From the NCBI RefSeq assembly GCF_019426345.1, contig NZ_JAHLLW010000001.1, positions 310,001 to 374,000 on the forward strand: a stretch of 64,000 bases of DNA, in the 5' to 3' direction. Origin of the DNA: Marinomonas lutimaris (lineage in GTDB: Bacteria > Pseudomonadota > Gammaproteobacteria > Pseudomonadales > Marinomonadaceae). Position numbers and translations under genes: made by a program. The notes under the pieces are model-generated. The model was not told where the DNA came from, made no database searches, and was given only the letters and a program-made list of their open reading frames with translations. Positions 34,650-42,977 of the stretch are shown here, in pieces (position 1 is the first letter of the stretch; the number at the start of each line of letters is the position of its first letter).

Positions 34650-35456
34650 TTAAAATCCACTGGGTTGATCTATTAACATAGCGGTTGTTAACAAATGTTG
34701 TTCATTTAGGTAATTGAGCAGCTCGTTATTCACATCCTGTTGAATAGTTGGCAAACCTTGATTGCCAAAAATACGATTTATTTCAATCACATAAGGTACT
34801 GATCCGACCATGGCGATATCGAACCCTGCGTGGTTGATGTCCAATGATTCTGCCAAATAAGTCACTAGGTCTTGGGCTTCTTTTGGAATCAGAGCGACTT
34901 CTACTTGGCCTCCTTGGCTGATGTTGTTGTGGAAACCGTTGTCTGACTGTAGACGCCAATAACCGCTGACAATTTTATTGCCGACCCAAATAACGCGCAT
35001 GTCTCTGTCTATTGGTAAATATTCCTGCACATATAAAACGTCGGTTTGAGCAACATAATCGCGCCACTGACCAATCGTTTCTATGAGAAATACACCATTT
35101 CCCATGCTGCTGCGTGGGATTTTAGCCACAAAAGGTGATGGCATTTCATCCCAAATTTTTTCCGCCTCATAAGGTGTGTTGGCGGAAATAATCGTATAAG
35201 GATGTTGTTGTGGTGCGATAGTACGAAATGTTCGCGTCATCTCGACCTTGTCGTGACCAATCATGTATGACGCAAGGCTTGGAAAAATGCGTTTCTTAAG
35301 TCCAAAAACCAAAGCGGTGAGCTGCCAATATTGTGGAAATAGCAGCCAATCGGCTTCTTTGATTTCCTCCAAATGATCGTACATAGATTCAGGCTTTATG
35401 TATTTAACCTGAGGTAAGTGGAGGGTTCTTAGGGCGTCAAACGAGATGATCTTCAT
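34650..35456 (-). CDS. ATP-grasp family protein (RimK/glutathione-synthetase-like)
   Basis: 268 aa. The ATP-grasp fold is visible: IGHDKVEMTRTF (start of the fold), SPFVAKIPRSSMGNGVFLIE (phosphate-binding lysine and glycine loop), YVQEYLPIDRDMRVIWVGN, and the metal-binding end INHAGFDIAMV...YVIEINRIFGNQG (E.N ligands intact). Such enzymes ligate an amino acid or amine to a carboxylate. Small size suggests a peptide-tail or glutamate-ligase-like activity; substrate unknown. It is a single gene. Confidence 0.82.
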   Translation of the reverse strand: MKIISFDALRTLHLPQVKYIKPESMYDHLEEIKEADWLLFPQYWQLTALVFGLKKRIFPSLASYMIGHDKVEMTRTFRTIAPQQHPYTIISANTPYEAEKIWDEMPSPFVAKIPRSSMGNGVFLIETIGQWRDYVAQTDVLYVQEYLPIDRDMRVIWVGNKIVSGYWRLQSDNGFHNNISQGGQVEVALIPKEAQDLVTYLAESLDINHAGFDIAMVGSVPYVIEINRIFGNQGLPTIQQDVNNELLNYLNEQHLLTTAMLIDQPSGF

Positions 35457-35519
35457 TATGTATAATCAGTAGCCAAACATGCCGCGATTGTGAGGCTTGG
35501 AGGTTAAAAAAGAAACAAA

Positions 35520-35567
35520 AAAGAGAGCGATTTTACATATTTTTTTAGATCCAAAAACACTCTCTTT
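35520..35567 (-). terminator. Possible terminator of the small membrane protein gene
   Basis: AAAGAGAG and CTCTCTTT form a stem over a long loop of about 32 bases; on the minus strand the stem is followed by a U-rich stretch (TTTTGTTTC). Loop length makes this a weak call. Confidence 0.4.
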
Positions 35568-35590
35568 CTAGCATCTTTATTCTGCAAATA

Positions 35591-36028
35591 TTAGTGTTCT
35601 CTAGGCGCATATTTGAGAAATACACCAAGAGAAATCAGCAGGAACCCCGCACTGGCGACAATCGCCACCGGATAATACAAATTTCCTGCCATATCAAGTT
35701 GGCTGTATTTAATCACCATGATGAGACCTTCTAAGGCCATGCCAACACACACAGTGCCTATAAAACGCGGTAACGTACGTCTTAGCAGGACAATAACGTC
35801 ATGCTCGTTATCACTGCCGTACTCTTTATTGATGACCATCGCCAGTTCAAACACGGCAATAGCAATGATGTTGGAATTGATAATTTTGATGATAACTTGG
35901 GTAAGGCTTTCGCCGTGACGATATTCATTGATGGCGCCACCAAAGCTGGCAAGCACCACGAAACCCGAAAGTGTGAAGAAAATAGTTGCGAATGTTTTGG
36001 CAAAGGTTTTTTGGATATTAATACTCAT
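35591..36028 (-). CDS. Small membrane protein of unknown function
   Basis: 145 aa from ATG 36028; an in-frame TTG at 36064 extends it but has no better signal. Four hydrophobic helices are visible, at about residues 10-30, 45-65, 88-105 and 117-136. A basic-acidic loop with KEYGSDNEHDV separates helices 2 and 3. I do not recognise the family; it has the look of PsiE/DUF-type inner-membrane proteins. Neighbours give no clue. Confidence 0.7.
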   Translation of the reverse strand: MSINIQKTFAKTFATIFFTLSGFVVLASFGGAINEYRHGESLTQVIIKIINSNIIAIAVFELAMVINKEYGSDNEHDVIVLLRRTLPRFIGTVCVGMALEGLIMVIKYSQLDMAGNLYYPVAIVASAGFLLISLGVFLKYAPREH

Positions 36029-36211
36029 TGGAAGAAACCATCTTGTTGGAGATATTCCTAACAATAGGGCTTTGTGAGTGAATAAATAGACTGATCAATA
36101 CGTTACCGCGAAGCTTCCTTGTTGATGACGGGGAAACTGCAGTCTTTACGGATTGTTCTTGCTCGCAAAAAAGTAATGGCCACAAAGAAGGGAGCGAAGA
36201 GAAAAAAGAAG

Positions 36212-36239
36212 AAAAGACGAACGATTAGACTCGCCTTTT
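36212..36239 (-). terminator. Terminator of the PAP2 gene
   Basis: On the minus strand AAAAGGCGA pairs with TCGTCTTTT (one mismatch, 10-base loop) and is followed by a pyrimidine-rich tract CTTCTTTTTTC, 20 bp past the PAP2 stop. Confidence 0.6.
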
Positions 36240-36258
36240 CTTCTGATCGGTTAGAAAG

Positions 36259-38301
36259 TTATTCTTTGACTAACAGTGTCAGTCCTGTGTCGTCGTATAG
36301 GACTGATGCTTTAAAGCCTTCGGTGATGACTTTGTCAAAGGTTCCTTCAAATTGATCTGCTGAAATCAGCTTGATGCGATCTCCAGCAACGGGCTTGCTA
36401 TGTTGCGGTTTAACGACAATATCGCCGCCAGTAATGACTGCTTTGCTGTTTACCTTTAGTTGCTCTTGCTTAGTTTGTGAAAGTGACAAGGTAAGCACAC
36501 CGTCTTGCTGAGTGTAATTATTCACCGTAAGCCCAGTATTAACGAGCAACGAGCCGCCTTCTACAAGCACATTACCAGAACCAAAAGCTTTGCTTGATTG
36601 AGCCTCTAACGTGCCTTCTTTCAGAATTGTGCCACCTTCATAGGAATTATTCCCCGTTAAGGTTAGCCAGCCCGAGCCTTGCTTGGTTAATAAGCCGTTG
36701 CCACTAATATCGTTGCGCCACCAATCATGAGCATTGAAGCGGCCTTTTGATGCGTCCATGGTGACAGTCACATCGCCTAGAAACGCGCCATAACCATCGG
36801 AAGCTGTCACGTAGTCTAAGCGGCCCCAGCCATTTGATTCATCTAGTACTGGGTAACCAGAATCAATGGATGTGGTATAAAGCACCGCGCGACGTTGTTC
36901 TGCAGTCAGATAAGGTTGGCGAGTTTCTAAAATAACTTCAGCACCTTTTGGCACAATAGGCGCTTGACCAACGTTGCTCTTGTCTTGAGTAAAACCATAA
37001 GTCATGCGAAAGCGGTATAGCGCTTTGTTGTGATCATGGTCTGCCCAGCGATCATTGTTGTCCGCTTGGTGAGCCAGTTCGTAAAGCGATTGGCTGCCAG
37101 AGAGTTTTGAGAAATAGTCTGCTGAGTTCTCATAAGCTGCTTGTTTGAGTTCAGAGTTTTGGCTATTGGCCAGTGCTGCTGCGGCAACGACTTGAGATTG
37201 AATACGGCCGCCGATGACATCGAAGGGGGAATGCATGCCTGCCACGATACGACTCTCACCAAGTTCAGAGCCACGAGTGACCATCTCTGCGAATCGTTCT
37301 GGGAAAGCGTATGCGTAGGCCCAGGACGCTAGGTATCCTGCGTTGGTGTGACCGCTTGGGAAAGCGCCATCTTTGCGTCGGCCATCTTGGGCTTTGCGTC
37401 GTTGATATTTAAGTGAAGGAACAATAGCGACGTTGGTATCGTAAAGCTCGAATGTTTTATCACCCAGAGTTTCTGTATCTGCCACGCCATCTTTATTAGC
37501 ATCCAAGGGGATGACTTGTCCTTTGTTATTCATGCGCCACGGGCGAGGTGAAGAGAATACATACTTTGATGGTGAGGTTGACGCTGAACTTTCCCGTAGC
37601 AAATGTACTAAATCAACGACTTTGCCTAGCTCAGAAGATGATAAGCCTTTTGCCTTGTCATCGTCACCGCCTTCGGAATAATCTAGGGTTGCGTTGGCGT
37701 CAAAATAAGCTGGATCGGACGATGCTCTAGTGACATCGCTAATTGTATGAAGAGGTAAATTCGAACTTGCTTGAGCGCCTTTTATATAGGCATTAGCAAG
37801 CGGGCCAAAACCATCGATAACACTGAAGTTCTTATCGCGACGATCATCTAAATAAGCATCCAGCGTTTGCTGATAAGTTCGATGATTAGTCACTTTCACC
37901 ACATAAGCGATGTTTTCTTGCCAAGCCGTTTTATTGAGGATTTTTTCCTGACTAAAATCCGCGGGACCTTTGCTGTTTGCGCCACCTTTTGCCCATTGTT
38001 CATCGCCTTGAGTCCATACCTGATTAAATCCAGAAAGCAGTACAAGAATCGGATTATAGGCTGGATTGTATTTATGCTCGTTGCCGTTGTTTGCAATATT
38101 GTCTACGGCGGGTAGAGGAAGGGAAACGCTTGGCTCTGGCACGCTTTGCTCATAACCCAGACCTGTTGGCATATTTGTGGGTGAAGCGCTTGTTGATTGC
38201 ATGCTTTGTTGGCTTGCACAGGCGCTAAGTAGCGCTATGGTGCTCATGGCTAAAGCCATAGGTTTTAGGACCGTGTTAACGTTTAAGTGCCTTGTTTTCA
38301 T
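36259..38301 (-). CDS. PAP2-type acid phosphatase lipoprotein with autotransporter beta repeat
   Basis: 680 aa. Lipobox LLSAC (Cys 28). Residues about 130-400 carry the three-part PAP2/haloperoxidase-class motif: KYVFSSPRPW (K-x6-RP), FPSGHT and GESRIVAGMHSPFDV (SR-x5-H-x3-D), the active site of class A nonspecific acid phosphatases. After a spacer with conserved substrate-loop segments, residues about 540-600 contain an autotransporter-associated beta-strand repeat (GSGWLTLTGNNSYEGGT and LKEGTLEAQ), as in secreted autotransporter passengers, but no C-terminal beta-barrel follows. It is probably a surface lipoprotein phosphatase. No PHO box was seen upstream. Confidence 0.82.
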   Translation of the reverse strand: MKTRHLNVNTVLKPMALAMSTIALLSACASQQSMQSTSASPTNMPTGLGYEQSVPEPSVSLPLPAVDNIANNGNEHKYNPAYNPILVLLSGFNQVWTQGDEQWAKGGANSKGPADFSQEKILNKTAWQENIAYVVKVTNHRTYQQTLDAYLDDRRDKNFSVIDGFGPLANAYIKGAQASSNLPLHTISDVTRASSDPAYFDANATLDYSEGGDDDKAKGLSSSELGKVVDLVHLLRESSASTSPSKYVFSSPRPWRMNNKGQVIPLDANKDGVADTETLGDKTFELYDTNVAIVPSLKYQRRKAQDGRRKDGAFPSGHTNAGYLASWAYAYAFPERFAEMVTRGSELGESRIVAGMHSPFDVIGGRIQSQVVAAAALANSQNSELKQAAYENSADYFSKLSGSQSLYELAHQADNNDRWADHDHNKALYRFRMTYGFTQDKSNVGQAPIVPKGAEVILETRQPYLTAEQRRAVLYTTSIDSGYPVLDESNGWGRLDYVTASDGYGAFLGDVTVTMDASKGRFNAHDWWRNDISGNGLLTKQGSGWLTLTGNNSYEGGTILKEGTLEAQSSKAFGSGNVLVEGGSLLVNTGLTVNNYTQQDGVLTLSLSQTKQEQLKVNSKAVITGGDIVVKPQHSKPVAGDRIKLISADQFEGTFDKVITEGFKASVLYDDTGLTLLVKE

Positions 38302-38378
38302 AAGCTAGAGTCTCCATTTTTCTATTTATTAATACATCTCACTTACAGGTTACATTAGGGTTATTAACGTTTTATGAG

Positions 38379-38407
38379 AGGAGATAACTCATCATGAGTC
38401 ATCTCCT
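38379..38407. repeat. Inverted repeat downstream of rarD
   Basis: AGGAGAT-a-ACTCAT-c-ATGAGT-c-ATCTCCT, a 13 bp two-part stem with one mismatch and a one-base loop, just past the rarD stop codon. No U-tract; possible terminator or transcript-end hairpin. Confidence 0.5.
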
Positions 38408-38416
38408 TCGAAAAGC

Positions 38417-39349
38417 TTAGATAGTCTCTTTCGGGGTAATCAGTTTTGCAGCTTTGGTTTTGCGAATGCGGCGAATAGAATCCACAATTAGCATGGCAAG
38501 CGCTGACCAGATCAGTACAAAGGTGGTGAATTTTTCAGGGCTGAGTGGCTCGTCGTACAGAAATACTGCTAGGAAAAACATGCCAGTTGGCCCTATATAC
38601 TGGAAGAAGCCAAGCGTCACCATACTCACTCGATTCGCAGCGGCTGCGAAGCACATTAGTGGCACCATGGTAATTGGCCCTGAGGCGAATAACAGCCAAT
38701 TTACAGTGCTGCTGTTTTCAAACATATTGGCACTTGGTGAGTCGCTGAGCATTAAATAGGCGAGAGCGAAAGGCAATAAAATAGCGGTCTCAATAGCCAT
38801 CCCTGTGAAACTATCGACGGCTACTTTTTTACGCACAAGACCATAAAAGCCAAAGGTAATAGCCAGAGCCAAAGCGATCCAAGGCAAAGAGCCAAATTGA
38901 ATCACCTCAAAAACAACCGCGCAGAAGCATAAAATCACCGCGGCCTTACGAACTATATCTAACTTTTCTTTGAAGAAAATCACGCCTAATAAAATACTAA
39001 TGAGTGGGTTGATGTAATAACCCAAGCTAGCACTGAGCATCTTGTTATTTTGTACTGCCCAAATAAAAGTACCCCAGTTAAAAGCAATAAGCACGGTCGA
39101 AACCAGCATAGCTAATAAAGTCTTGGGCGAACTTAGTACGGTTTTTAATGCCTTGGTGTAACGCAGCAGAATAATTAACACAAGAACCAGTAGGCATGAC
39201 CAAATAACACGATGTGCGAGAATTTCTTGGGCAGGGACAAACGACATTTCTTTAAAATAGATTGGCGCGATGGCCCATAAAATAAACGCCGTTAACGCGT
39301 AGAAAATGCCACTTTTGGAAGAAGTTTGCATTGAAGCCGTCCTGTTCAA
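38417..39349 (-). CDS. rarD: RarD-type EamA/DMT-superfamily transporter
   Basis: 310 aa, ten hydrophobic helices. The RarD hallmarks are present: FILWAIAPIYFKEMSFVPAQ near the N-terminus, LGYYINPLISILLGVIFFKE in the middle and GFFQYIGPTGMFFLAVFLYD near the end. RarD was named for a chloramphenicol-sensitivity phenotype in E. coli; the natural substrate is not known. Single gene. Confidence 0.9.
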   Translation of the reverse strand: MNRTASMQTSSKSGIFYALTAFILWAIAPIYFKEMSFVPAQEILAHRVIWSCLLVLVLIILLRYTKALKTVLSSPKTLLAMLVSTVLIAFNWGTFIWAVQNNKMLSASLGYYINPLISILLGVIFFKEKLDIVRKAAVILCFCAVVFEVIQFGSLPWIALALAITFGFYGLVRKKVAVDSFTGMAIETAILLPFALAYLMLSDSPSANMFENSSTVNWLLFASGPITMVPLMCFAAAANRVSMVTLGFFQYIGPTGMFFLAVFLYDEPLSPEKFTTFVLIWSALAMLIVDSIRRIRKTKAAKLITPKETI

Positions 39350-39562
39350 TGATTATTTTTTTAGGAAAGAGAGTGTATATCAATACTGGTTAAATGGTCA
39401 GATTTTTGTTTGAGCCTTTGCTCGCAATATACTACAAAGCAATTTAGTACAAAGGCCTCACTAGGTTTTATATTTGACTTTTATTAGTGTGAACGCCGAA
39501 CTCATTGCCTAAGCAGGATGATGGGTTTAAAGTTAGACAGTAAATTTTTACATTAATCGAAC

Positions 39563-39745
39563 TTCGGGGCGGGGCGAAATTCCCCACCGGCGGTGATTTG
39601 ATGAGATTGAGAAATCTATCAACAGCCCGCGAGCGCCTTGTTTCTTACTTTAAGAAAAGCATCTTAAGAAATGCCTTTTAAGGAGCAAGGGTCAGCAGAT
39701 CTGGTGAGACTCCAGAGCCGACGGTCATAGTCCGGATGATAGAAG
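39563..39745 (+). ncRNA. FMN riboswitch (RFN element)
   Basis: The conserved RFN blocks occur in order: TTCGGGGCGGGGCGAAATTC, CCACCGGCGGTGAT, AGCCCGCGAGCG, CAGCAGATCTGGTGAGACTC, CAGAGCCGACGGTCATAGTC and CGGATGATAGAAG. FMN binding normally turns expression off. A variable P3-like arm of about 60 bp lies in the middle. The only gene downstream is a DMT-family transporter 130 bp on, so it should control riboflavin import. Confidence 0.95.
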
Positions 39746-39873
39746 TCGACCAAGCTTTTGTTACGCCTAATGGTTGGTTAGGTGTATCTGAACTGTGCAT
39801 TTTCGTGTGCAGATCTTGGTACTATTCGTTCTCATCACCCCTGTGCATCTTATTTTATTTGGAGAAACCAAAG

Positions 39874-40800
39874 ATGGCAGGCACTTTCTTTATCATGATC
39901 GCGTGTTTCACGTGGGCACTTGATACCTTAATTCGTTACCCCTTGCTGGGTGCGGGTTATTCCACTCTGCAAATTGTTTTAATCGAACACCTTACCTTAG
40001 TGCTGTTTGTCAGTCCTATGCTATGGCGCTACCGCCATGTTTATCGTCATATGTCGATAGGCGGCTTTTCGTGCTTGTTTTTTATTGGCGGCATTGGTTC
40101 TGCAATGGGTACCTTGGCGTTTACCGAAGCCTTTCATTACTTGAATCCAACTGTGGTGATCTTGCTGCAAAAATTACAGCCAATCGTGGCAATTTTGTTG
40201 GCTTATTGGTTGCTAAAAGAACGCATTGAAGGGCACTTTGTGCAATGGGCAGCGGTCATCTTATTAGGCAGCTTCGTGATGATGTGGCCAGACTTACGTC
40301 AACTGGGTGACGCACAATGGCATTATTCAAGCGACACCACGAGCATTTTAAAAGGTTATGGTTACACGCTCATTGCGGTCATCGCATGGGGGGCGGCAAC
40401 GGTCTGTGGCAAGTATTTGTCTTATCAACACATGCCAGCCAACGCGATCATGTCAGGCCGTTTTGTGGCTGGATTATTGGTGTTATTACCAATGGCGTTA
40501 GCACAGTCTGATACCTTGGTCGCGATGAAATCGATTGATCTTAGTCTTGCCGTTGCCATGGCGTTGCTCAGTGGTTTTATCGGCATGTGGTTCTATTACC
40601 AAGGGCTGAAAACGGTTCCCGCGCAACTTGCTACCTTGGCTGAACTGTCTTTCCCTGTATTCGCCGCTGCCATCAACTGGCTTTTCCTTGATATGGGCTT
40701 AACGGCTTATCAAATCATCGGCGGCTTGATGTTAATTCTTGGCAACATCGGCTTGCGCATGAAAGAACTGAGAAAAGCGGAACTAGCGACAGCGGTTTAG
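39874..40800 (+). CDS. ribN: Riboflavin transporter RibN-type (DMT family)
   Basis: 308 aa from ATG 39874, which has GGAGAAACC just upstream; a longer frame from 39736 runs through the riboswitch and is not used. Ten helices with two EamA repeats; first repeat contains AFHYLNPTVVILLQKLQPIV, a RibN/EamA feature. Its position directly under an FMN riboswitch, with no riboflavin biosynthesis gene nearby, supports riboflavin uptake (RibN was described in Rhizobium and Vibrio). Name inferred from context plus family. Confidence 0.8.
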   Translation: MAGTFFIMIACFTWALDTLIRYPLLGAGYSTLQIVLIEHLTLVLFVSPMLWRYRHVYRHMSIGGFSCLFFIGGIGSAMGTLAFTEAFHYLNPTVVILLQKLQPIVAILLAYWLLKERIEGHFVQWAAVILLGSFVMMWPDLRQLGDAQWHYSSDTTSILKGYGYTLIAVIAWGAATVCGKYLSYQHMPANAIMSGRFVAGLLVLLPMALAQSDTLVAMKSIDLSLAVAMALLSGFIGMWFYYQGLKTVPAQLATLAELSFPVFAAAINWLFLDMGLTAYQIIGGLMLILGNIGLRMKELRKAELATAV

Positions 40801-40821
40801 TAGTTTTTATTACTTATTTTT

Positions 40822-40854
40822 AAATGGTCTGGGAGATTATCTGTCAGACCATTT
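40822..40854. terminator. Stem-loop after ribN
   Basis: AAATGGTCTG and CAGACCATTT form a perfect 10 bp stem (13-base loop) shortly after the ribN stop. A/T-rich ends but no long U-tract. Confidence 0.6.
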
Positions 40855-40945
40855 GTCATGTCCTTTTTGACCCTACGGTCTGTCCTCGTTTAGATTAAGT
40901 TGCGATTTTATAATGCTTCTATCAAATTTAATGGTGGAACGTATT

Positions 40946-41848
40946 ATGACGTTTAAAGACAGTATCTTGGCTCTGGTGATTATCCTCGCTTGGGGGTTAA
41001 ACTTTGTGGTGATTTCTTTTGGCCTTGGTGAAGTGCCGCCATTGTTGTTGGGTGGGTTGCGTTTCTTAGCAGTGGCGGCGATTGGTTGTCTGTTGGTTAA
41101 ACGGCCAAATATTCCGCTCAGATGGTGGTGTATTTATGCGCTGCCAATGGGGTTTATGCAGTTTGCCTTTTTGTTTATGGCGATGGCGAATGGTATGCCC
41201 GCGGGACTGGCGTCTTTGGTATTGCAGTCTCAGGCGTTGTTTACCATGATATTCGCCTTGGTCTTTTTGAAAGAAGGTGTGCGGTTCCATCAAGTGCTGG
41301 CGATTGTTTTAGCGGGCAGTGGTTTGCTGATGATTGCGCTAGTGTCTGGCGTGGGCGATATGACGTTGTTTGGCTTTATCCTGACCTTGTTCGCCGCGGC
41401 GAGTTGGGCGATGGGCAATATTAGTGCTCGTACAATGAGTCAGAAAGGCTACTCGGTAAATGTGAATTTGGTTATTTGGAGTGCTTGGGTTCCGCCCTTG
41501 CCTTTTTTTGTCTGCTCTTGGTTTATGGAAGGGCCTGAGTTGATGCAATCGGCTTTACTTAGTATGAGTTGGGTGTCTATTGGCGCTTTGGTTTATCTTG
41601 CTTTGGTAGCGACTATTTTAGGCTACTCTTTATGGGGATATTTAATGAGCCGTTATCCTGCCAGTCAGGTTGCGCCTTTGACCTTGGGTGTGCCTGTCGT
41701 GGGTTTGAGTTTTGCGTCGATAATATTGGATGAAAGTCTATTACCACTACAATGGATTGGTGTGTGTTTGGTATTGATCGGTCTGTTGGTGAATACTTTT
41801 GGAGCTCGGCTTTTCTTTCAGATAAAAACAATTTTCAAAGAGGCATAA
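40946..41848 (+). CDS. EamA family DMT exporter (YdeD-like)
   Basis: 300 aa from ATG 40946, chosen because GGTGGAA lies 8 bp upstream; ATGs at 40913 and 40931 are upstream in frame. Ten helices; ILAWGLNFVVISFGLGEVPP and SLVLQSQALFTMIFALVFLK are typical of the EamA/YdeD group that exports cysteine pathway intermediates in E. coli. Separated by 1 bp from a GlxA-type regulator, so both are one transcript and the regulator likely controls the exporter. Confidence 0.85.
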   Translation: MTFKDSILALVIILAWGLNFVVISFGLGEVPPLLLGGLRFLAVAAIGCLLVKRPNIPLRWWCIYALPMGFMQFAFLFMAMANGMPAGLASLVLQSQALFTMIFALVFLKEGVRFHQVLAIVLAGSGLLMIALVSGVGDMTLFGFILTLFAAASWAMGNISARTMSQKGYSVNVNLVIWSAWVPPLPFFVCSWFMEGPELMQSALLSMSWVSIGALVYLALVATILGYSLWGYLMSRYPASQVAPLTLGVPVVGLSFASIILDESLLPLQWIGVCLVLIGLLVNTFGARLFFQIKTIFKEA

Positions 41849-41849
41849 G

Positions 41850-42833
41850 GTGTCGGCGATAGCTAAGATTCATGTCTATTTTATCATGCTACCAAACAGT
41901 GTTTTGTTGGATACGATTGGTCCTGCGGAGGCCTTTCAATATGCGAATCGGTTTGCAGTAGGAGCTGAATGTGAGAGGTTGAAACAATTCGAGCTGCATT
42001 TTATTGGCCCTGAAGCAAAGATTGAAAATACCTTGGGTTTGACTATTCAAGTGGCGCCATTACCCGATGTTATAGAGGCTAATAGCTGGGTTGTAAGTAC
42101 CGGTTTGGCGGGTGAATTCATTGATTTGGATTCGTCTTGCATGGAAGCAACTGTGAACTGGTTAGGTCAGCAGAAACATTGTATTGGCCGCTATATTAGT
42201 ATTTGTGCGGGGACTTTATTGTTTGCTAAGGCTGGTCTTTTAGACGGACGAGTCTGTACGACTCACCATATGCATATAGACGAACTGCAAGAGGCAGCGC
42301 CTAGCGCTAAGGTGCTTGCTAATCGATTGTTTACTGTAGATGGTGATTTTTATAGCAGTGCTGGTGTGACGGCAGGTATTGATTTAGCTCTGTATCTAAT
42401 ACAACAGGAATTTGGCTTTAACTGTGCGAGTCAGGTAGCGCGTCATATGGTGCTGTTTTCTCGTCGTGGCCCCAATGATCCGAGTCAATCTCCGTGGTTA
42501 GAAAACCGCAATCATTTTCACCAAAGTGTGCATCGGGTACAAGATGCCATTCAGGTTGATCCTGCTCGGAATTGGTCACTGGAAAGCTTGGCCGACATTG
42601 CTCAATGCAGTCCGCGTCATCTCGTGCGCTTGTTTAAAGAAAGTGCTGGCCTGACAACACGTGAATATATTCATAAACTTCGTCTGACTTTAGCGATGCA
42701 ATTTTTACAAAGTTCTTCTCTGCCTATAGAAGATGTCGCAGAACGTTGCGGCTTCGACGATCCAAGGCAGTTTCGTCGACTTTGGGCGAGACATCACTCA
42801 CTTCCTCCTTCTCACTATCGAGAAAAGCAATAA
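41850..42833 (+). CDS. GlxA family transcriptional regulator (DJ-1/PfpI plus AraC HTH)
   Basis: 327 aa with a GTG start preceded by AAAGAGG. Residues about 8-200 are a DJ-1/PfpI-like ligand-binding domain with ISICAGTLLFAKAGLLDGR around the nucleophile-elbow cysteine. Residues about 225-325 hold two AraC helix-turn-helices (SLESLADIAQCSPRHLVRLF and IEDVAERCGFDDPRQFRRLW). Genes of this group control amino acid or quaternary-amine metabolism in many Proteobacteria. Adjacent to the EamA exporter. Confidence 0.9.
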   Translation: MSAIAKIHVYFIMLPNSVLLDTIGPAEAFQYANRFAVGAECERLKQFELHFIGPEAKIENTLGLTIQVAPLPDVIEANSWVVSTGLAGEFIDLDSSCMEATVNWLGQQKHCIGRYISICAGTLLFAKAGLLDGRVCTTHHMHIDELQEAAPSAKVLANRLFTVDGDFYSSAGVTAGIDLALYLIQQEFGFNCASQVARHMVLFSRRGPNDPSQSPWLENRNHFHQSVHRVQDAIQVDPARNWSLESLADIAQCSPRHLVRLFKESAGLTTREYIHKLRLTLAMQFLQSSSLPIEDVAERCGFDDPRQFRRLWARHHSLPPSHYREKQ

Positions 42834-42977
42834 TCATTTTTCTCTATCTATTAGAAATACCTGCCCATCTTTGGTGCTTTTTGCTTTAGAATAGCGCCCA
42901 TAAATTGTCCATTAGGTCAGCTTTTTGTATCTCTTCATGTGCATATGGCTTGATTAATATTGTTAAAAGGAAAATCA

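Noticed and set aside
36119..36355. Lysine-rich small frame on the plus strand
   Set aside because: It extends into the PAP2 coding strand in reverse; composition is that of a terminator-rich spacer and no ribosome binding site is present.
38302..38378. PHO box upstream of the PAP2 phosphatase
   Set aside because: TGTAA-type repeats occur but with wrong spacing and no CTGTCAT unit.
39736..39873. 46-codon N-terminal extension of the ribN frame
   Set aside because: It runs through the end of the FMN riboswitch and has no ribosome binding site; ATG 39874 has GGAG upstream and begins at the first membrane helix.
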